A stretch of DNA of 64,000 nt, taken from NCBI GenBank assembly GCA_030762175.1, contig CM060831.1, positions 34,890,001-34,954,000 of the forward strand, in the 5' to 3' direction. Below are positions 12,240 to 25,470 of this stretch, piece after piece. The first letter of the stretch is position 1, and each line of letters starts with the position of its first letter. Source of the DNA: Metallyticus violacea. Lineage: Eukaryota > Arthropoda > Insecta > Mantodea > Metallyticidae. The notes beneath the pieces are model-generated. The model made no database searches, was not told where the DNA came from, and was given only the letters and a program-made list of their open reading frames with translations. Position numbers and translations under genes: made by a program.

Positions 12240-15200
12240 TCCGCATGTCTATCATATTTGCTTTGCTGCAAAAGTTGCTCTCACGAGTCTCACACATGGA
12301 GGTGTTCTGGATGACAGCAAATATTGAGACTGTCAATGGTTGGCCCCGTTTTGGAGTCAAATTTTGTGGAGGGGTGTTGTTGCTAGCCCATGTTGATGAG
12401 TCAAATTATGAGATGGTTTGATATGGCTTTGGCTATCTACCACAGGTTGGGCCCAATCTTGAAGCGATCTGTTGTTAGCATTGAGTGGCTCGCTTTGTGA
12501 TGCCGATTCTGAAGCCCACACTTCAATGGCAACAATTCTCTGCTATTTTGTTAATCAGGACTCAAACAAAACCGGGAGAGGAGTTCGATAGTGTAAATAA
12601 GCATGCGGTACGACATAATTTATGTTATTACGTATTTTATATTATTAACATTCTTTCGCTTGCTTTAGTGTTTTACATATGTTGACGTGGCTACATTAAA
12701 TTTATGGTTGCAGCGTGTGAAACTTCAGATGAGTACTGCAAACTGCTTAACTGAATATAATGTTATAATGTATGCCTAGCCGGGTATAAAACTTAATCTG
12801 CCTGTCTCGCGGCACACAGAACTTGCTCAGCGATGAGCTTATACGAATTGAGCTGAAGTTAGTTGAATAAGTCGACTGCTCCAGCAGGGTGACCGCCTTC
12901 TTTATATATTACATTCAAATCAAAAATCGTTGGCTAGAAGACACAAAAAGGAACGAGCAACCTTCGTGCTTATCTTTAAAAGTTCAAACATGTGTATTCC
13001 ATTGGCTAGTTCAATTTCACTTGCTCTATGTTCCATTCGCTATTTTTTTTTAAGGTTTCAAATCAGTTGTCAACATTCGCTGGTTTAAAAGGGTGGCAGT
13101 ACGATAGCCGATTGGCGTCCAAGCCCCTTCCCCAACGGTTTAAATGTCCTTGAGTTTATTTATCTTGCCGTAGTTGTCCTTCTAAAAAGAAGAAAGGGGC
13201 ACCGCATGCGACCTTCTTCCATTGTATGCTTTTATTACCCTCTTGACTTTTCAAGCTGTTGCAACGGAAAAAGACCAAAGACTTTCTCTTTTGTACAATT
13301 ATTCTTACGTTGGAATTACAGTTAATGACACAAACTTATATAATATTTATATTACTAATTACAACGACAAGATGTGATGATTGGGCTTGCAAAAATATGC
13401 ATAATAATTATATTTTAGTGGGGGTGGGTCAACATGTGCAGCTCAGTGAGTAGTATCGCTTTACCACTGTTCGAAGATGCACAGCTCTGCAAGCATGGAG
13501 TTACTATGGAGCCCCACTATAAGAAAACAGAAGGAACTTTATGAACAAGCCTTAGTTGGTGAAACATGAGTTTGCCTTTTCGATTTAGATTCTAAATTTA
13601 AAAAAAAAATTGGCGACATCCAGGACCTTCACCACCTTGTAAATTAAGAGTTTGTTTCTCAGCAAGGATAATTACAGCTACTATTTTTTGGAATGCTGAG
13701 GGGACCTAAATTATCAATTATCTGCAATTTGTCCATAAAAAAAAACTAGCCAGCATAGGCAAATTATTTTTCAAACGTTGAGGTTACATTAAAAAGAAAG
13801 GAAGAGGAAAAATGTTGCTGAAATGTTCTCACATCAGGGCAAAAGACCCACGTTTCCTGGTTTCAAACTAATTACATATTCATCACACCCCATATAAATT
13901 TTCATTATATCCAAAGTTGAAGGAAATTTCCGGCGAACAAAATTTTAGAGTGACGATGATATTACTGCAGCAGATCAGGGACTTTTAGGAATCAAGGCAC
14001 CAAGATTTTAAGATAGATAGGTCCGTTATATGGGAAAATCTTCTAACCTTCTTCAATGAAGTATATTAAATGCTTAGAACTGAGTTGGTAATGGTTAGGA
14101 CCATCTTTTAGGTCTTTGAAACAACTTCTTGTGGAATTTCATTCAAATTTGACTACTTCTCATCGTACTAACAGAAAATATTGTCCGTTTTATCCGCTTG
14201 ATCATGTCAAAATTTGACAGCATAGTGTACTCAAAGCCACAGAAAACCTTAGGCTGTCAGCAGCTATTGTTCATGTTTTTATTCAGCAATGACTCTCTCA
14301 ATAAATGGAGATTTTGATATGCATTGTGTTATTTGAAGCCCTACTCTGTTCAAAAATGTATGCTTAGATTGGATAAATATATGAAATTATTATGCTACAG
14401 AATTCATTATTTTGACGCATCCAGAAGTGTAGATGTTAGATTATTTGCTAATTTTATTGGAGTTTGTAACATAACACGCACTCGAGTTCCCTTGTTAAAG
14501 TTCATGTGATGTGACGTTACTGTGGCATGTTTGCTGATGACGTCAGCCATCACTTCTCCAGTTATTCATTGCACAGTACAGTGGTTAGCAGAAAGGAAGT
14601 TTATTACAAACTGAAACAGCAAGCTGTTGTTTGGATGGAGTATTTCAACTTTAGATTCCATTAGGATTTAAAAGAAGGAGTCCAATGTTGAACCTGTAGT
14701 TATCTCATATAAGTGTTTCATCCAACTTAATCAGTAATTATAAGGTAGACCATTTTCGAAACTACAATACACGAGAATCAGGATGAAAGACAAATAATAG
14801 ACGAAACTTGCTCTTACAGCTCGTTCACAAGTTTTCGTAACGTTCCTAAGCATCCTTAAAAGCATGGTGCATTTCTAAATCTTAACACTGAAGAGACTGA
14901 GTTTTATATTAGTTAGTATGCCTCAAACATTGAGATGTTTTTGATAGAATTAATGTACAGCATTTACGCCAAAAGTTGAGGTGGATATAATTTTAAAAGC
15001 AGCCCAAAAGTTTTTTAGAAAATTACTCAAAATAAATAGGCTTGTAAAAGTCATCTATGTCCTACTTATAAAGGATGAAACACCTAAAACTGCCACCGTT
15101 GATATCTCTGATACGAGAGGTGCTGCCGGTGTTCTGTTTTCACCGAAATAAAGTTCCAAAGGGGCTCATCAATGTAGTACATGAAAATATTCCAATAAAT

Positions 15201-15310
15201 ATCACAAAGTGTGCATAGCACACTTATCTAATGGAACAATACCTATTGACTTCAAAAAAATAAAATAATGATATCAGAATGTCAATGTGGGTTTTTGCAC
15301 GATTCTAGGC
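12240..15310. other. Intron, nothing firmly recognised
   Basis: About 3 kb. The patch at 12780-12910 has GGGTATAAAACTT followed by a less AT-rich stretch, which could be a decayed LTR promoter, but no paired LTR was found. A perfect CRE-like palindrome, TGACGTCA, occurs near 14536. The remaining small ORFs show no motif. Confidence 0.4.
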
Positions 15311-15316
15311 CAAGTA

Positions 15317-15684
15317 CACTGGTGGCCATTAAAATTGCAACGCCAATAAGAGATGTATTAAAGTGGCCCCACATTTTCTCAGAGAGAACAAGTATGACTC
15401 ATCCAAAAATACGACAACAATACCAGCAGTGGTCTCAATTTGAATAAGGGAAAATTGTGGCATACCCAGAGTGGGGGATGTCATTCCGAAAAATTGGTGC
15501 TCGTGTTGGACGTAATGCGTCCACAGCGAAACGAATATGAGAATGATGGATTGAGGTAAGGCGAATACACAGACGTGAAGGATCCCAACGGTCCGGTCAA
15601 ACAATCGAACGAGAAGACGGATATCTTTTCTAGATAATTATTATGAACACGCACAAAATGTTGCAACTTTAATGGACAGCAGTG
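15317..15684 (+). mobile_element. Internally deleted Tc1-like element with terminal inverted repeats
   Basis: The left end CACTGGTGGCCATTAAAATT and the right end (reverse complement CACTGCTGTCCATTAAAGTT) form matching terminal inverted repeats, each flanked by a TA dinucleotide (15315-15316 and 15685-15686), the Tc1/mariner target. Between them the plus strand keeps the transposase N-terminus. WSQFE near 15434 is followed by SFRKIGARVGRNAST at 15481-15525 and REGSQRSGQTIER, the paired-like DNA-binding region. The rest of the transposase, including the DDE catalytic residues, is deleted. The 368-base derivative could only have moved with help from another copy. A related relic lies at 46913-47044. 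Confidence 0.85.
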
Positions 15685-16088
15685 TATTTTTTTAGATATT
15701 GTCATATAAGGACTCGGGATTTTTAGGCCTTTCGTTAGATAATTCCCGTGATCATTAAAAAGTTTTCCCCATTGTTAAGCAAAAACAATACACGTGTGTA
15801 TGCATGTAGTTAAAATTATTAACAGTTATCATCCACTTTATCCTGGATAGGTCTAGCATTCGACTTAGTGATTTGAAACTTACGAATTATTTGCCCCATT
15901 TAACTGCTTAGGTACTAGACTGGAAATATACCGCATATACATTCAGTGACTTCTCAAGAAGAAGAACAACAATGACGATAGCAGTAGGCAGGAATGTACA
16001 GTGCAGCCTAGATTTGAATAAATTGCGCATTTTAGTCGTTTTATACATAATACTATTCCAGGAAACCACATTCTAATTGACACGATCG

Positions 16089-16282
16089 ACTGAGGTTTAT
16101 TCCAGTTTTCCTCAGCCGTGATAGATGGTAAATGCCGGGGAAGTACCCTAAACTTAGGTCTGAACGCTTCTTTCCTTTAAAAAAAAGCCTTTCCCAATTT
16201 ATCATTTCATCTTGTGTATAATCATTGTCAACCGCCTGTGGTACCTCAACAGTAAAACGGGCGTTAAACACCGTTAAAAAAA
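16089..16282 (+). repeat. SINE family B, 5'-truncated copy
   Basis: Begins within the body (CTGAGGTTTATTCCAG) and runs through AAATGCCGGGGAAGTACC, TTTCCCAATTTATCATTTC and ACCGCCTGTGGTACCTCA to GGGCGTTAAACACCGTT and a short poly-A. It lacks the tRNA-like head present in the copy at 17684. No target-site duplication is clear. Confidence 0.85.
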
Positions 16283-16289
16283 CATAGAG

Positions 16290-17670
16290 CTTAGGATTAT
16301 AATTTGTTAATATTTTTATTTATATTCCAAAATGCCCAATCCTTCCGCTAATTTCGAAAGAAATTTGTGGAGTTTTTCTATGTTAAAACTAAGTTTCCAT
16401 TTGTAGTTTTGTTTTAGGTGCGTCCTGAATAATTTTTGCATGCACACAACAAGCTGGTGCTTGCTTAAAATGTTTATACACAAAAATGTGTTGTCAACTG
16501 TGTATCCATCTTCACAAATGAATGTACGCTGCCGTGGGAACAAGTTTAAAAATTGACGTTCTAAGATATAGAATGAGAAAGACGAGTTGAAGTATGAGCT
16601 GCGGCACGCTTAGTAGCCAAGATTTATAACTAAAGGAAAAATTTTATAACTAAAGCCCTATATATAAATAATGAACGTACCATGTGCAGTTCATAGTTCT
16701 TGGTGAAAAAGTGGTTAACGTCAAACGCAGATAGGAATTTTCCCTTTTCGTCAGCAATGTCCAGTCCAACGAAGTGACTAATGCCGGCAAGTGCAGCCTT
16801 TATACGAGATAACTTTATTGATAGCTCCGACACAGGAACTGCTCGGCCATTTAACAGAGAGGCAGGAAAGCCCGTTATGCAAGTGTGCTTGTTAACTCGA
16901 TTTGGGGATCATGTCTTGCGGCTATTGCACTCCAGCGAGAGAGGATACAAATTCCAGGACGCCTTCTCCTTGTTCTGGACTGACATAATTAGCAGGGGAA
17001 ACACTCGCCCATAAGGCAGTCTCTCATAGATAATCTGGTTACTCTTATGCCCTTCTGAAACATTACAAACTATTTTTTTAAAATTAAGGTGTACACTACA
17101 GGAAGTATAATTAAGTTTGAGTTCATGGAAGCACAGGTAAGTTTAGCTAGGAAAACTCGTGGTGATAAAACTACCTACAACATTCGATAAGTGAAAACTA
17201 CTTCAGAGCTAATGCACAGAAATTTTCCTTTAATGAACATTTCTCATATAAAGATTCCATGCAATAAACGCAGTTCTGAGCCTTGAGGTCGATAGATCCA
17301 TTCAGTGGCGGACATTTGTCTTATTTATCTCAATTATACTCGGGTGTGTAATTAGTTTCATATCTTGAAACAATTTTTCTCTAACACCTTATACAGTTCA
17401 AAACAATGCATATTTCGCACGGACAACGTTTTCGTTTCCATTAGCCTGGCACCTATCTTGCTTAGATTCACTATTACAGACATATTAATGATAGTAGCCA
17501 TTTGATTATAAAATCTCCAAATATATACTACAAAGCAACTTATATTGTTATATTAAATCAAAATGATATTTGCTTCAGCGGTGGCACGCGGTCACATAAA
17601 CTCAGGGTGCACAATTTTCGTAGGTACTGCTGAACGTTGATTGCAACCTTCTAGAATCAATAATTAGGTG
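16290..17670. other. Intron, nothing recognised
   Basis: AT-rich sequence with no identifiable repeat or coding motif. Confidence 0.5.
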
Positions 17671-17683
17671 TTAGGTCCGGAGG

Positions 17684-17987
17684 ACCGCCACGGGTGGCCG
17701 AGGTCGTTAAGGCATGGACTCGTGAGCGGGAGGTCTGCGGTTCGAATCCCGCCAGGACCGTCCTCCCTGACTGGGGTTTTTTCCAGGTTTTCCTCAGTCT
17801 TCATAACTGGCAAATGCCGGGGAGGTACCTAAACTTAGGCCTGGAACGCTTCCTTCCTTAAAAAAAAAAAAAAAATCCTTTCCCAATTTATCATTTCATT
17901 TCATGTATCACCAGTGTCCACCGCCTGTGGTGCCTCAGTAGTAAAAACGGGCGTTAAACACTACTAAAAAAAAAAAAAAAAAAAAAA
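17684..17987 (+). repeat. SINE family B, full-length copy with target-site duplication
   Basis: Starts with a tRNA-like head: A box GGTGGCCGAGGTCGTTAAGG and B box GGTTCGAATCCC, resembling a tRNA-Ser or tRNA-Leu. A roughly 200-base body ends TTAAACACTACT and a poly-A of about 20. The exact 10-base repeat GGTCCGGAGG flanks it at 17674-17683 and 17988-17997. That is a target-site duplication and shows insertion by reverse transcription. Use this as the reference copy for family B. The head could still bind RNA polymerase III. Confidence 0.95.
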
Positions 17988-17999
17988 GGTCCGGAGGCT

Positions 18000-20214
18000 T
18001 CTACGAAGAGTAAGTCGTAAACTTTTATAGCAATGTAGTAAAATGTATGTGGCTATATTAATGTACCATTTCCTTTATTTATGCTCTTAATGAGTACGGA
18101 ATTTGGATTTGCAAGCCAGTGAGAGAGAGAATATAATAAAACATCGTAGTAACGCACCTCTTTTAAGAGAAAAGCATTGTCCTGGCTTTCATTCCAAAAA
18201 ACTAATCGATCACCTTATGAATAAAGTTTGGAATCTGCAAGATAAAGATTGTCTCTACAGAAACATTGTATACTTCTATGTTTTGAAATCATAATTAGAC
18301 TCAAGTTAATATTTGAACTGATATACCCAGTTTTTTAATTTCAATTTTCTCTTCCAATAGCCTCAAAGAAATAGTCTTAGAATGTAAGGTTTTCATAGTG
18401 CTCATTTTCTGCACATTAAATTAACAGAAAACAAAATAAAGCAACACTTCACGAATACACACGAAACTTCACTAGCATGCCATTCAGTGAAAGTTTACTA
18501 CTAATTAAATCATATTTTAAGGAGACACTCCCATACTGTGATCATACGAATGATATCGCTGTTGGATAGGTTTGCATAACAGCATTGTCACTTCAAATGT
18601 ATTATTCTTTAATACTGTATATATAGTAAATTGAACAAAAGATTCCATACACTGAAGAATTGAATAAACTCCCTGTGAAACAACAGATTAAAATAATCCT
18701 AATGGTATTTAAATGATAATTTAATTTTATTCATTGAACTTACAAATCCAAACTCCCTTATTTAGAGCATTACAAAAGGAAAGTGTACAGCAATATAGCC
18801 ACAAACATTTTACTACATTAAAATAAAACTTTAAGATGTATGATACCTGTGTCACAGGGCTTACCCTTCAAAGAAACCTCCGGGCCATATAATTTTAAAT
18901 ACAAGGTTGAAAAGAAGTAAAGCGATTCTCCACGAAGAGGGAAGGCGAGAGCTTACCTGCCTGATTTTTGCAGTTTGTCCTCAATACAAAAACATGTTCT
19001 AGATGCTCTTTCCAAGATAAATTCCTAAATCAATATAAAATTTCTATATTCTAACCGTTTCATCCATATAGCCTATGTTACTGACATGTTGACGAAAGAT
19101 TGCAACCTTGTCGAACGTATTCATTAGAATAAACTACTCCGGCAATTTAGTAGTATTAACACAGATACTTCTTATTGCTCCTACTTTCAACAATTTTCCA
19201 TAAGAGGCTTCTACTGAGATTGTCCAGGGCATTTTCGAAGTCTATGATTGCTACAGGTGTCTCACAATTATGTTCTCTTTTCTATTTTACAATTCCTTTC
19301 AAAATAAAAATGGTCGCACTGCATAACCTGCTTTCTAAAGCCAAAAAACAATTCTCCCCTGTAAACGTGTCCAGTCATACATATATGCATTATTAGCATA
19401 TAAGGTAAATTAATAGAACTATATAGCACCTTTAAGTGTCCCAAAGTTATCTAAATAAAAAGTGCTGATTTACTAGGGGTGCTTAGAACAGCCTCAGAAT
19501 TGCAATACCTAATTTAAGGAATATATCAAAGAAAACCTCTCCCAGCTGCGGCATGTGAGCTCATGTTGGCACAAATTGCGTTGATAAAAAGGTGAATGTA
19601 AGGTAGCTTTAGCCGCTGAGAAGCTTCGCAATAACAAATTAATTCGTTTAGTACCTATTGCAGACTGAAAGCCCCATATGGACATTTTAGTAATAAATAC
19701 AATTGCTCTTAACTACGAGCAAAATTCCTCAACGAAATTCCATCTGAAACAAGGGTGATGTCACAACCGTTCCGCGCTCAGGGAGAGTTAATCCTCCCTT
19801 AATGTAGCCTAATATCAACCCCTTTAATGTACCCTCTCTGTACCCTGCTGACATCACGTTTGTTTCCCCCCTCTCCCCTTAGTATTGTTGTTTTTGAGAG
19901 CAGAACCGTCCGTTGTTATCAAAAGGACCATCGGGGCATACCTAACAAGGCACGTCTCCCCGACAATATGTTGATTTCGGTTGTAAAACTATGACGGTAC
20001 AATATTTGTAATCAGCTAAGTGAATCATGGAACGTGCGTTTCGAATGCAGTATATACAGCAAAAATACTCGGCATCTCGTTCTTTTCCTACCAATATGCA
20101 GCAGGTAGGTGCTATAGCTTTCAACAGTTAACATAATGTGGTAATTTTTTGTAGGTGTTAAAGTGTTGTTTTAGCTATTTATTTCTACAACTTTTGTGTC
20201 GTTCTAAACCATGT
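18000..20214. other. Intron, nothing recognised
   Basis: About 2.2 kb of AT-rich sequence. No tRNA boxes, terminal repeats or protein motifs were found. A patch at 19770-19890 is richer in CCCTT/CTCCC but matches nothing I know. Confidence 0.5.
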
Positions 20215-20216
20215 TA

Positions 20217-20350
20217 CGAGGATAGGTCCATAAGTTTCCGGCCTAACCATTTTCTAAATATGATAGAGACAAAATTATATTTCACTTTTCAATATTTATT
20301 GAAAACACCTTTATTGCAAAACACTTCTCACATATTTGAATAAACATTGG
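20217..20350 (-). mobile_element. Mariner 3' terminal fragment
   Basis: Begins after a TA with CGAGGATAGGTCCATAAGTT and continues TCCGGCCTAACC. This is the same terminal inverted repeat found in the reverse sense at the end of the mariner copy at 52892-53562. Read on the minus strand, the inner part corresponds to the last residues and 3' end of that transposase. The element is cut off on its inner side at about 20350, so only the 3' terminus survives. Confidence 0.75.
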
Positions 20351-20354
20351 TTTT

Positions 20355-20891
20355 TCCTCTGGTAGGGATATTTATGCATTGGCCATATTGATGCATACTC
20401 ACAGACTGCCAACTGTTTGCAACTTCCTGTTGCTGTTTCCTATTACTTTAGTTGAAACCAGCTGGAAAAGCTTGCAAAAATAACAAGAGATAAACGTTTA
20501 TTAAAAAACCGTAGAGTTCTAGAAGAAGTAACGCAGTAAATAATATATATATATATATATACATATATAAGTAATATTAGTATCTAAACATGACAGAATC
20601 AAGACTACAAGGATAGGAGGAACCAGCTCCAGTAAAGTGTAAACTCTCGTTTTCTTTACCACTTTTCAAGAAAAATAACGAAAAATATTCTAAGAGCACC
20701 CACCGAATATCTCGTCTTTCTACATATCGTGTGGATGTATTTGATCTACATAAAAAGCAATAAAACTATTTGAGAATTCTGCAGCAGGTGAGCATAGCCT
20801 TCACAAATAAACATAACCAAAATTTATTTAAACAAAGAAACTACAATAAAGAGAGTCTAAGAAAACTAAGAAAAGAAAAGAACACTGTATT

Positions 20892-20924
<33 letters not shown>

Positions 20925-21675
20925 CAAACATAAGCGTAAAATAGCAAAATGAATGGACAAGGGAAGCTAATTATAAGAAACTTCAGCCTGGATAGAATTA
21001 TTTTCTTGAAAAAATAAACACACAAACAAATAAGGGAACAGATATCCACAGTATGCAATAATATTCCAGATAACAAAATTTAGGCAAAATCAAACATCAG
21101 CGGAGAGCGCGAAAATAAGTCACGGGAAATATAGCCTGGAGAAGTAACAATAAGGTAGCGGCGGGTATTTGCATTGCTCAGGGCAGCTGGGTTGCATGAT
21201 ATTTACCGAACTACTAGGTTGGCCTTGAGCCTCGCGCCACTCAGTGTCGTTTAAACAGTGAAAATGAGCCGCTCGCATCTAATCCTAAGAGTAACATCTG
21301 CTAACGTACTATACCCCAATTTTTTTTTTATTCCACATTGAGTGTAATTCATTATTTCAGTGCAGATGTCATAGTTTAAATATGTCCTGTATTGCTAAGT
21401 GTATTGATTAGGACTGTTAAGAGAGGAAGAAAAGGCCTTATGGTCTTTATACTTTTCAGAGATTATTTGAAGAGGAATTCTAATGTGATTGATTTCCAAG
21501 CTGTAATGCGATTCATAAATTAGTCGTATCTACACAATTTACACGAACTAAAGAATATGAGATCAATTTAATTTCTCAAAGATAGGTAAAGCGGGTCATG
21601 GATACTCATAAGCAAATGCTAGAAATGTGTAGTAAACGAAGGCACACAATTCCTGCATTTCCTTGCGTGATATAT
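20355..21675. other. Intron with TA and poly-A tracts, otherwise unrecognised
   Basis: An AT dinucleotide run lies at about 20540-20570 and a run of 29 A at 20895-20923. The poly-A makes a Lys-rich spurious ORF. No SINE body was found next to the poly-A. Confidence 0.6.
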
Positions 21676-21681
21676 GAAAGA

Positions 21682-21945
21682 TTTGTTGATTTGTTTTATT
21701 TACGGACGCTATTTAAAATCTCAGGTCATCGGCGTCCCAGTCAATTCAGAGCGTGAAACGGCTAATAAATTTTGCTCAGAGGTCTGTTCTTTCAGGCTTG
21801 AGCTTTTTTACGTGCCGTAAATATACGACATGGGATCCTTTACTTTCCTTCCGAAGGAAGCCATACTTAGGATTTTTACGCCCGAAATGATCCATCGATC
21901 CTGGCGGGGATTGAACCCGCGATCTTGTGGTTTAGAAGGCAGATA
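21682..21945 (-). repeat. SINE family A, head-truncated copy
   Basis: Matches the reverse of the copy at 30540-30856 from the tail (TTGTTGATTTGTTTTATTTA) through CAGGTCATCGGCGTCCC to the B box (TTGAACCCGCGATCTTG). The A-box half of the tRNA head is lost near 21945 and replaced by unrelated sequence. Confidence 0.85.
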
Positions 21946-21949
21946 TATG

Positions 21950-23675
21950 GATGAGCACATAGCTTTCAAGCGCATAAAAATGTATTAAGACTGTCATTTA
22001 GTGTTTCCACCACCGACTTTTATGTTGCCCCGTATACCCGAACCGACTCTAATGGACGTGAGCTACGATTATCAGCTGGTACAATCCCCGGCCGCCGTGT
22101 CGGTCATCAGATTACTGGATGACCCGATATATTTATATAAAACAGCATTAAAGTGTTAGAACACTCAGGAAAGATGTAGAACTTTAAAGGCACAGCTGGA
22201 GTAAAATGAACACAAAAATAAATAAATAAACGAAACAGAGAATCTTTAAACACCAACAAATGCAGCACAGATAAACTTAGGAGCATTTACAATAATACTA
22301 AGCTAAGAAAATAAGTGAATAAAACATATTGAGGAGAAAAGTGGCCGAGACAGACATGCATATCTCATAGTTAATAGACACAAATAAATGTAAAAAAGGC
22401 ATACAAAGATAAAAGTTAAAAATCGCAAAACTGGTAATCTATGAGACGGAAATCTGCTAACAAAACAAGTCAAAGAAAACCAAAAACAAGCAACTATCCA
22501 AGGCAGGCAAAATTATGTTTAAGAGCATCCACAAGGACAGAACTGTGCAGCAACAGCGTCCCTTATGTGTTTTAGGTATACTCTCACATTCTCCGGTGAC
22601 ATTCTTTATTACGGACAATAAATAATAGGTAACCCATAGAGCATTGTAAATAAATTTTCGAACTAATTCTCTTTGAAACAAATAACTTGTTTATCTTTCG
22701 AAAGTATTCTGGGGACTCCCTTGGTTACCAGAGAATGCCACCAGAGCATTGCCTCCACTCGACACTCAATATGTAAACATGTATTTTCATACTCTTTGGG
22801 TATTGAAATTAGAGTCCTATCACGTTTATTAGTTCTGGCTTATATCCAAACTATTTCGTTAATTGAAAACAAGTATTTAAAGTTGGGACTTAAAAGCATA
22901 GTATAGTTTTAATCAAGTAATATACACCAGATAAAAATGATACTTTTTGATTAAAATATAATTTGACTGTTTCACTCTGCGACGTCATCTTAAAATCGAC
23001 CAATGAAATCAAACAAAATTTTAAATTTTGATCAATCATATGCGGATTACAGAGGAACTTGTCAAATAAAATTTATCAAATCCTTATTACGAGACTTCTT
23101 GTGGTCAGTGTAACCAACTTTATATCTCTACTACCATCACTGACCTCTTTTGCTAAAAGCGCTGGTGAGATATTGATAGCAACAAAAGCATGAATAATCG
23201 ACAACCATAAAGCAAAATGGAGGGTTCTTCAAAACGTTTCGGTGATGCGTCAAATGTGCAAATTGATCTTGTAATTAGGAATTCCAAATCACAGAATACA
23301 AAGAAAAATAGAGACGCTGTATGTTGTCTTTTTTATGTTTTTCAGTTGGCATTAGAAAATCGAACGGTAGCGATTGCAATAGTTGACTAGTGCATTTCAG
23401 TCTCACGGTATCTGAACAGAATAGCTATTCATAAGTATAACAATTGTTAATATTCTGTGCGTGAATATATATAACACCTTTTATTTTTATTCTATTCATG
23501 AATTAATCCTAAACTCCTATTTTGCTCTTCTTTATTGGCATTACTGACAATCGGCATTCTTCTGTCGCAAGAGATTACGTGAAAAGGATAAGTACAAATA
23601 TACAATTATTACAATTTTGTAAGCCAAGTTTAAGGTAATTATGTTTAAATTCTTATTTTATTAGTGAAATAGTCC
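21950..23675. other. Intron, nothing recognised
   Basis: Sequence at 21950-22130 directly abutting the truncated SINE is less AT-rich and may be another insertion, but it has no recognisable ends. The rest is featureless and AT-rich. Confidence 0.4.
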
Positions 23676-23680
23676 TAATA

Positions 23681-23768
23681 AATATCACTCGAGGGTCTGA
23701 GCTTTCAAGATAAATTCACTCATTACGTTCATGAATTTATCGGTAATCTCAGACCCTCTTGTGATATT
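23681..23768. repeat. Hairpin-forming repeat H1, copy 1
   Basis: An interrupted palindrome of three nested arms. AATATCAC pairs with GTGATATT (outermost). AGGGTCTGAG at 23692-23701 pairs with CTCAGACCCT at 23748-23757. GATAAATTCA pairs with TGAATTTATC (inner), around a 13-base centre CTCATTACGTTCA. A second copy of the 66-base core lies at 33126-33190. No coding content. It could be a miniature palindromic transposon or a structured non-coding repeat. Confidence 0.8.
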
Positions 23769-23769
23769 A

Positions 23770-25235
23770 CTTGTGATAATTGTAAAAGAAAAGAGTTATA
23801 GCATTTAAAATAAAGCAGTTTTATCGCAAAAAGTAATAAATAACAAATATTTAAATGAGTGTAAAAGTTATACTAAATTAAATGTAATATGACTTTCAAA
23901 AACTTGCAAAATTTAAACATTAAACTCGATAGATTTAGAAATATTTACTGGAACGATCCAAAGTACATTGAAGCACTAAATAAAAAAAAGAAACATTATT
24001 AAAATTATATAAAGCAATAGCTCTGAAAATTGAACAATAAATGCAGTCACACACCAAACGATAAAGTATAAAACACTACAATTTCTTAATATATTATAGC
24101 AAGCAAAAAGATGTGAACTAGATATTGATGCTATTGCTTTTTCTGCTGTATGGACGCAAAGGCATTGTTATTGCTTGCATTGGCTTAGAAGCCGAAACAG
24201 AGGAAGTGAATCCATTCAATTTTCAAATGGAAAACTCCGTCATTTATTCCAGGATTTCCAAAGAGAAAAGAAAACTTCGCAGGAATGTTTTCTTTAACAC
24301 AAACGCAGTATCAAGAGATTTTATAGTTTCTTCAAGAGAACGTGATAAACAGGTTTGTTTAACAAAAGTTAACACAAACCCCCGCTCTTCAGACACAATT
24401 TCTTATTAAGCTTGGGTTCCACATTCGGAAGGTTCAGGGTACAAGTACATTGGAGCCGGCTCCCCACCTTGAATCTTTTTGTGGTTCCACCTGACCGTTC
24501 AGGCGAATGCTGGTATGGATTTTTCCTTACCCCGAATTTCCGCTCTCCCAATTCACCTAAGTTCATAATACTTTTTTTCTGTAGCACGATCTAATGATTC
24601 GGGCTGATATTGTGTGCGATGTGACTGTGGTTTGCGCTTTGAAAATTATTCTGCCCAGGTGTCTGGTATAGAAGCGGCCATTCTGAAGTACTCGAATTTC
24701 TTGAGGGGAGGGGCGTTGCCAGCGTTGGGATGCTCCATTTGTAAATAATGTTCAGGACCGCGTCTATGACAATAAAGTATCTCCCCCACCTTATCTCTAC
24801 TCCCTTAAGCTGGTCATTTACTTGAGAAAGGCTGAAGTCACGGTATTTCTTCATCCTTCCCTGCCAAAGCAATTAAATAAAGGTTCTTGTAATAATTATT
24901 TACCACAAACAAGGATGCTGTTTCACCTAATATATTAATTTCTTTATTTCAAATCACAAATATTTGAAATCTGGATGCTGCGATATGTATAAAGAAAAGT
25001 TTCAGGTGGTGGTACTCTGCGCAGGCGCAAGTCTGCTATATTTTGCAAAAATAGCCAGATTTCATCTGCTGAATTTTACGTCTTATAGCGGACTACAAAT
25101 TATATTTGCAATACGCGGTTTACATACTGCATAAATATAGTTATATATTTGTAGTATAGCTAATATATAGTCCTCCCATGTTGGGCGTCTTTAACAAAAG
25201 AATCTACTGCAGAGACTAGAAGCTGAAGATTCATG
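23770..25235. other. Intron, nothing recognised
   Basis: AT-rich to about 24100. Overlapping short ORFs on both strands at 24125-24870 show no family motif. Confidence 0.4.
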
Positions 25236-25240
25236 TTCTT

Positions 25241-25334
25241 CACTATGATTAATACCTACATAGGATGCCTAAGCGGCGATCATCTCAATGTAGGTGCATT
25301 ATCAACACATATGACACTCACCATCTATGAGTGA
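25241..25334. repeat. Hairpin-forming repeat H2, copy 1
   Basis: Shares about 85 bases with 29261-29345, starting at CACTATGA and running through TACCTACATAGGATGCCTAA and CTCAATGTAGGTGCATTATC to GACACTCACCATCT. ATACCTACAT and ATGTAGGTGCAT form an imperfect stem, and CACTCA/TGAGTG adds a small second stem. It is not coding, and its family is unknown. Confidence 0.75.
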
Positions 25335-25470
25335 GGAGGTGCACCCTTTCGGGAATGCAATACTCCTATTGTTGTCTTCATCAAGTTGTGGCAACATATC
25401 CAAATAAGATTCATAGCGCTCGCTGTTGATTTGTAGTAGCCATCTGCATCATCTACGATTTGTCATTATG

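Noticed and set aside
12026..12421. 131-codon plus-strand ORF as a gene
   Set aside because: Only a short N-terminal stretch resembles mariner and the rest has no family pattern. It is kept as a low-confidence relic.
12780..12910. Solo LTR
   Set aside because: A TATA-like GGGTATAAAA and a composition shift are present, but no TG...CA ends, no duplication and no second copy in the window were found.
17684..17760. True tRNA genes at the SINE heads (also 30540, 61493, 49862 and 376)
   Set aside because: The heads have A and B boxes but no complete cloverleaf with a matching acceptor stem. Each continues into a SINE body with a tail and target-site duplications.
20828..21076. Phe-rich minus-strand ORF as a membrane protein
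   Set aside because: The hydrophobic run is the translation of a 29-base poly-A in reverse.
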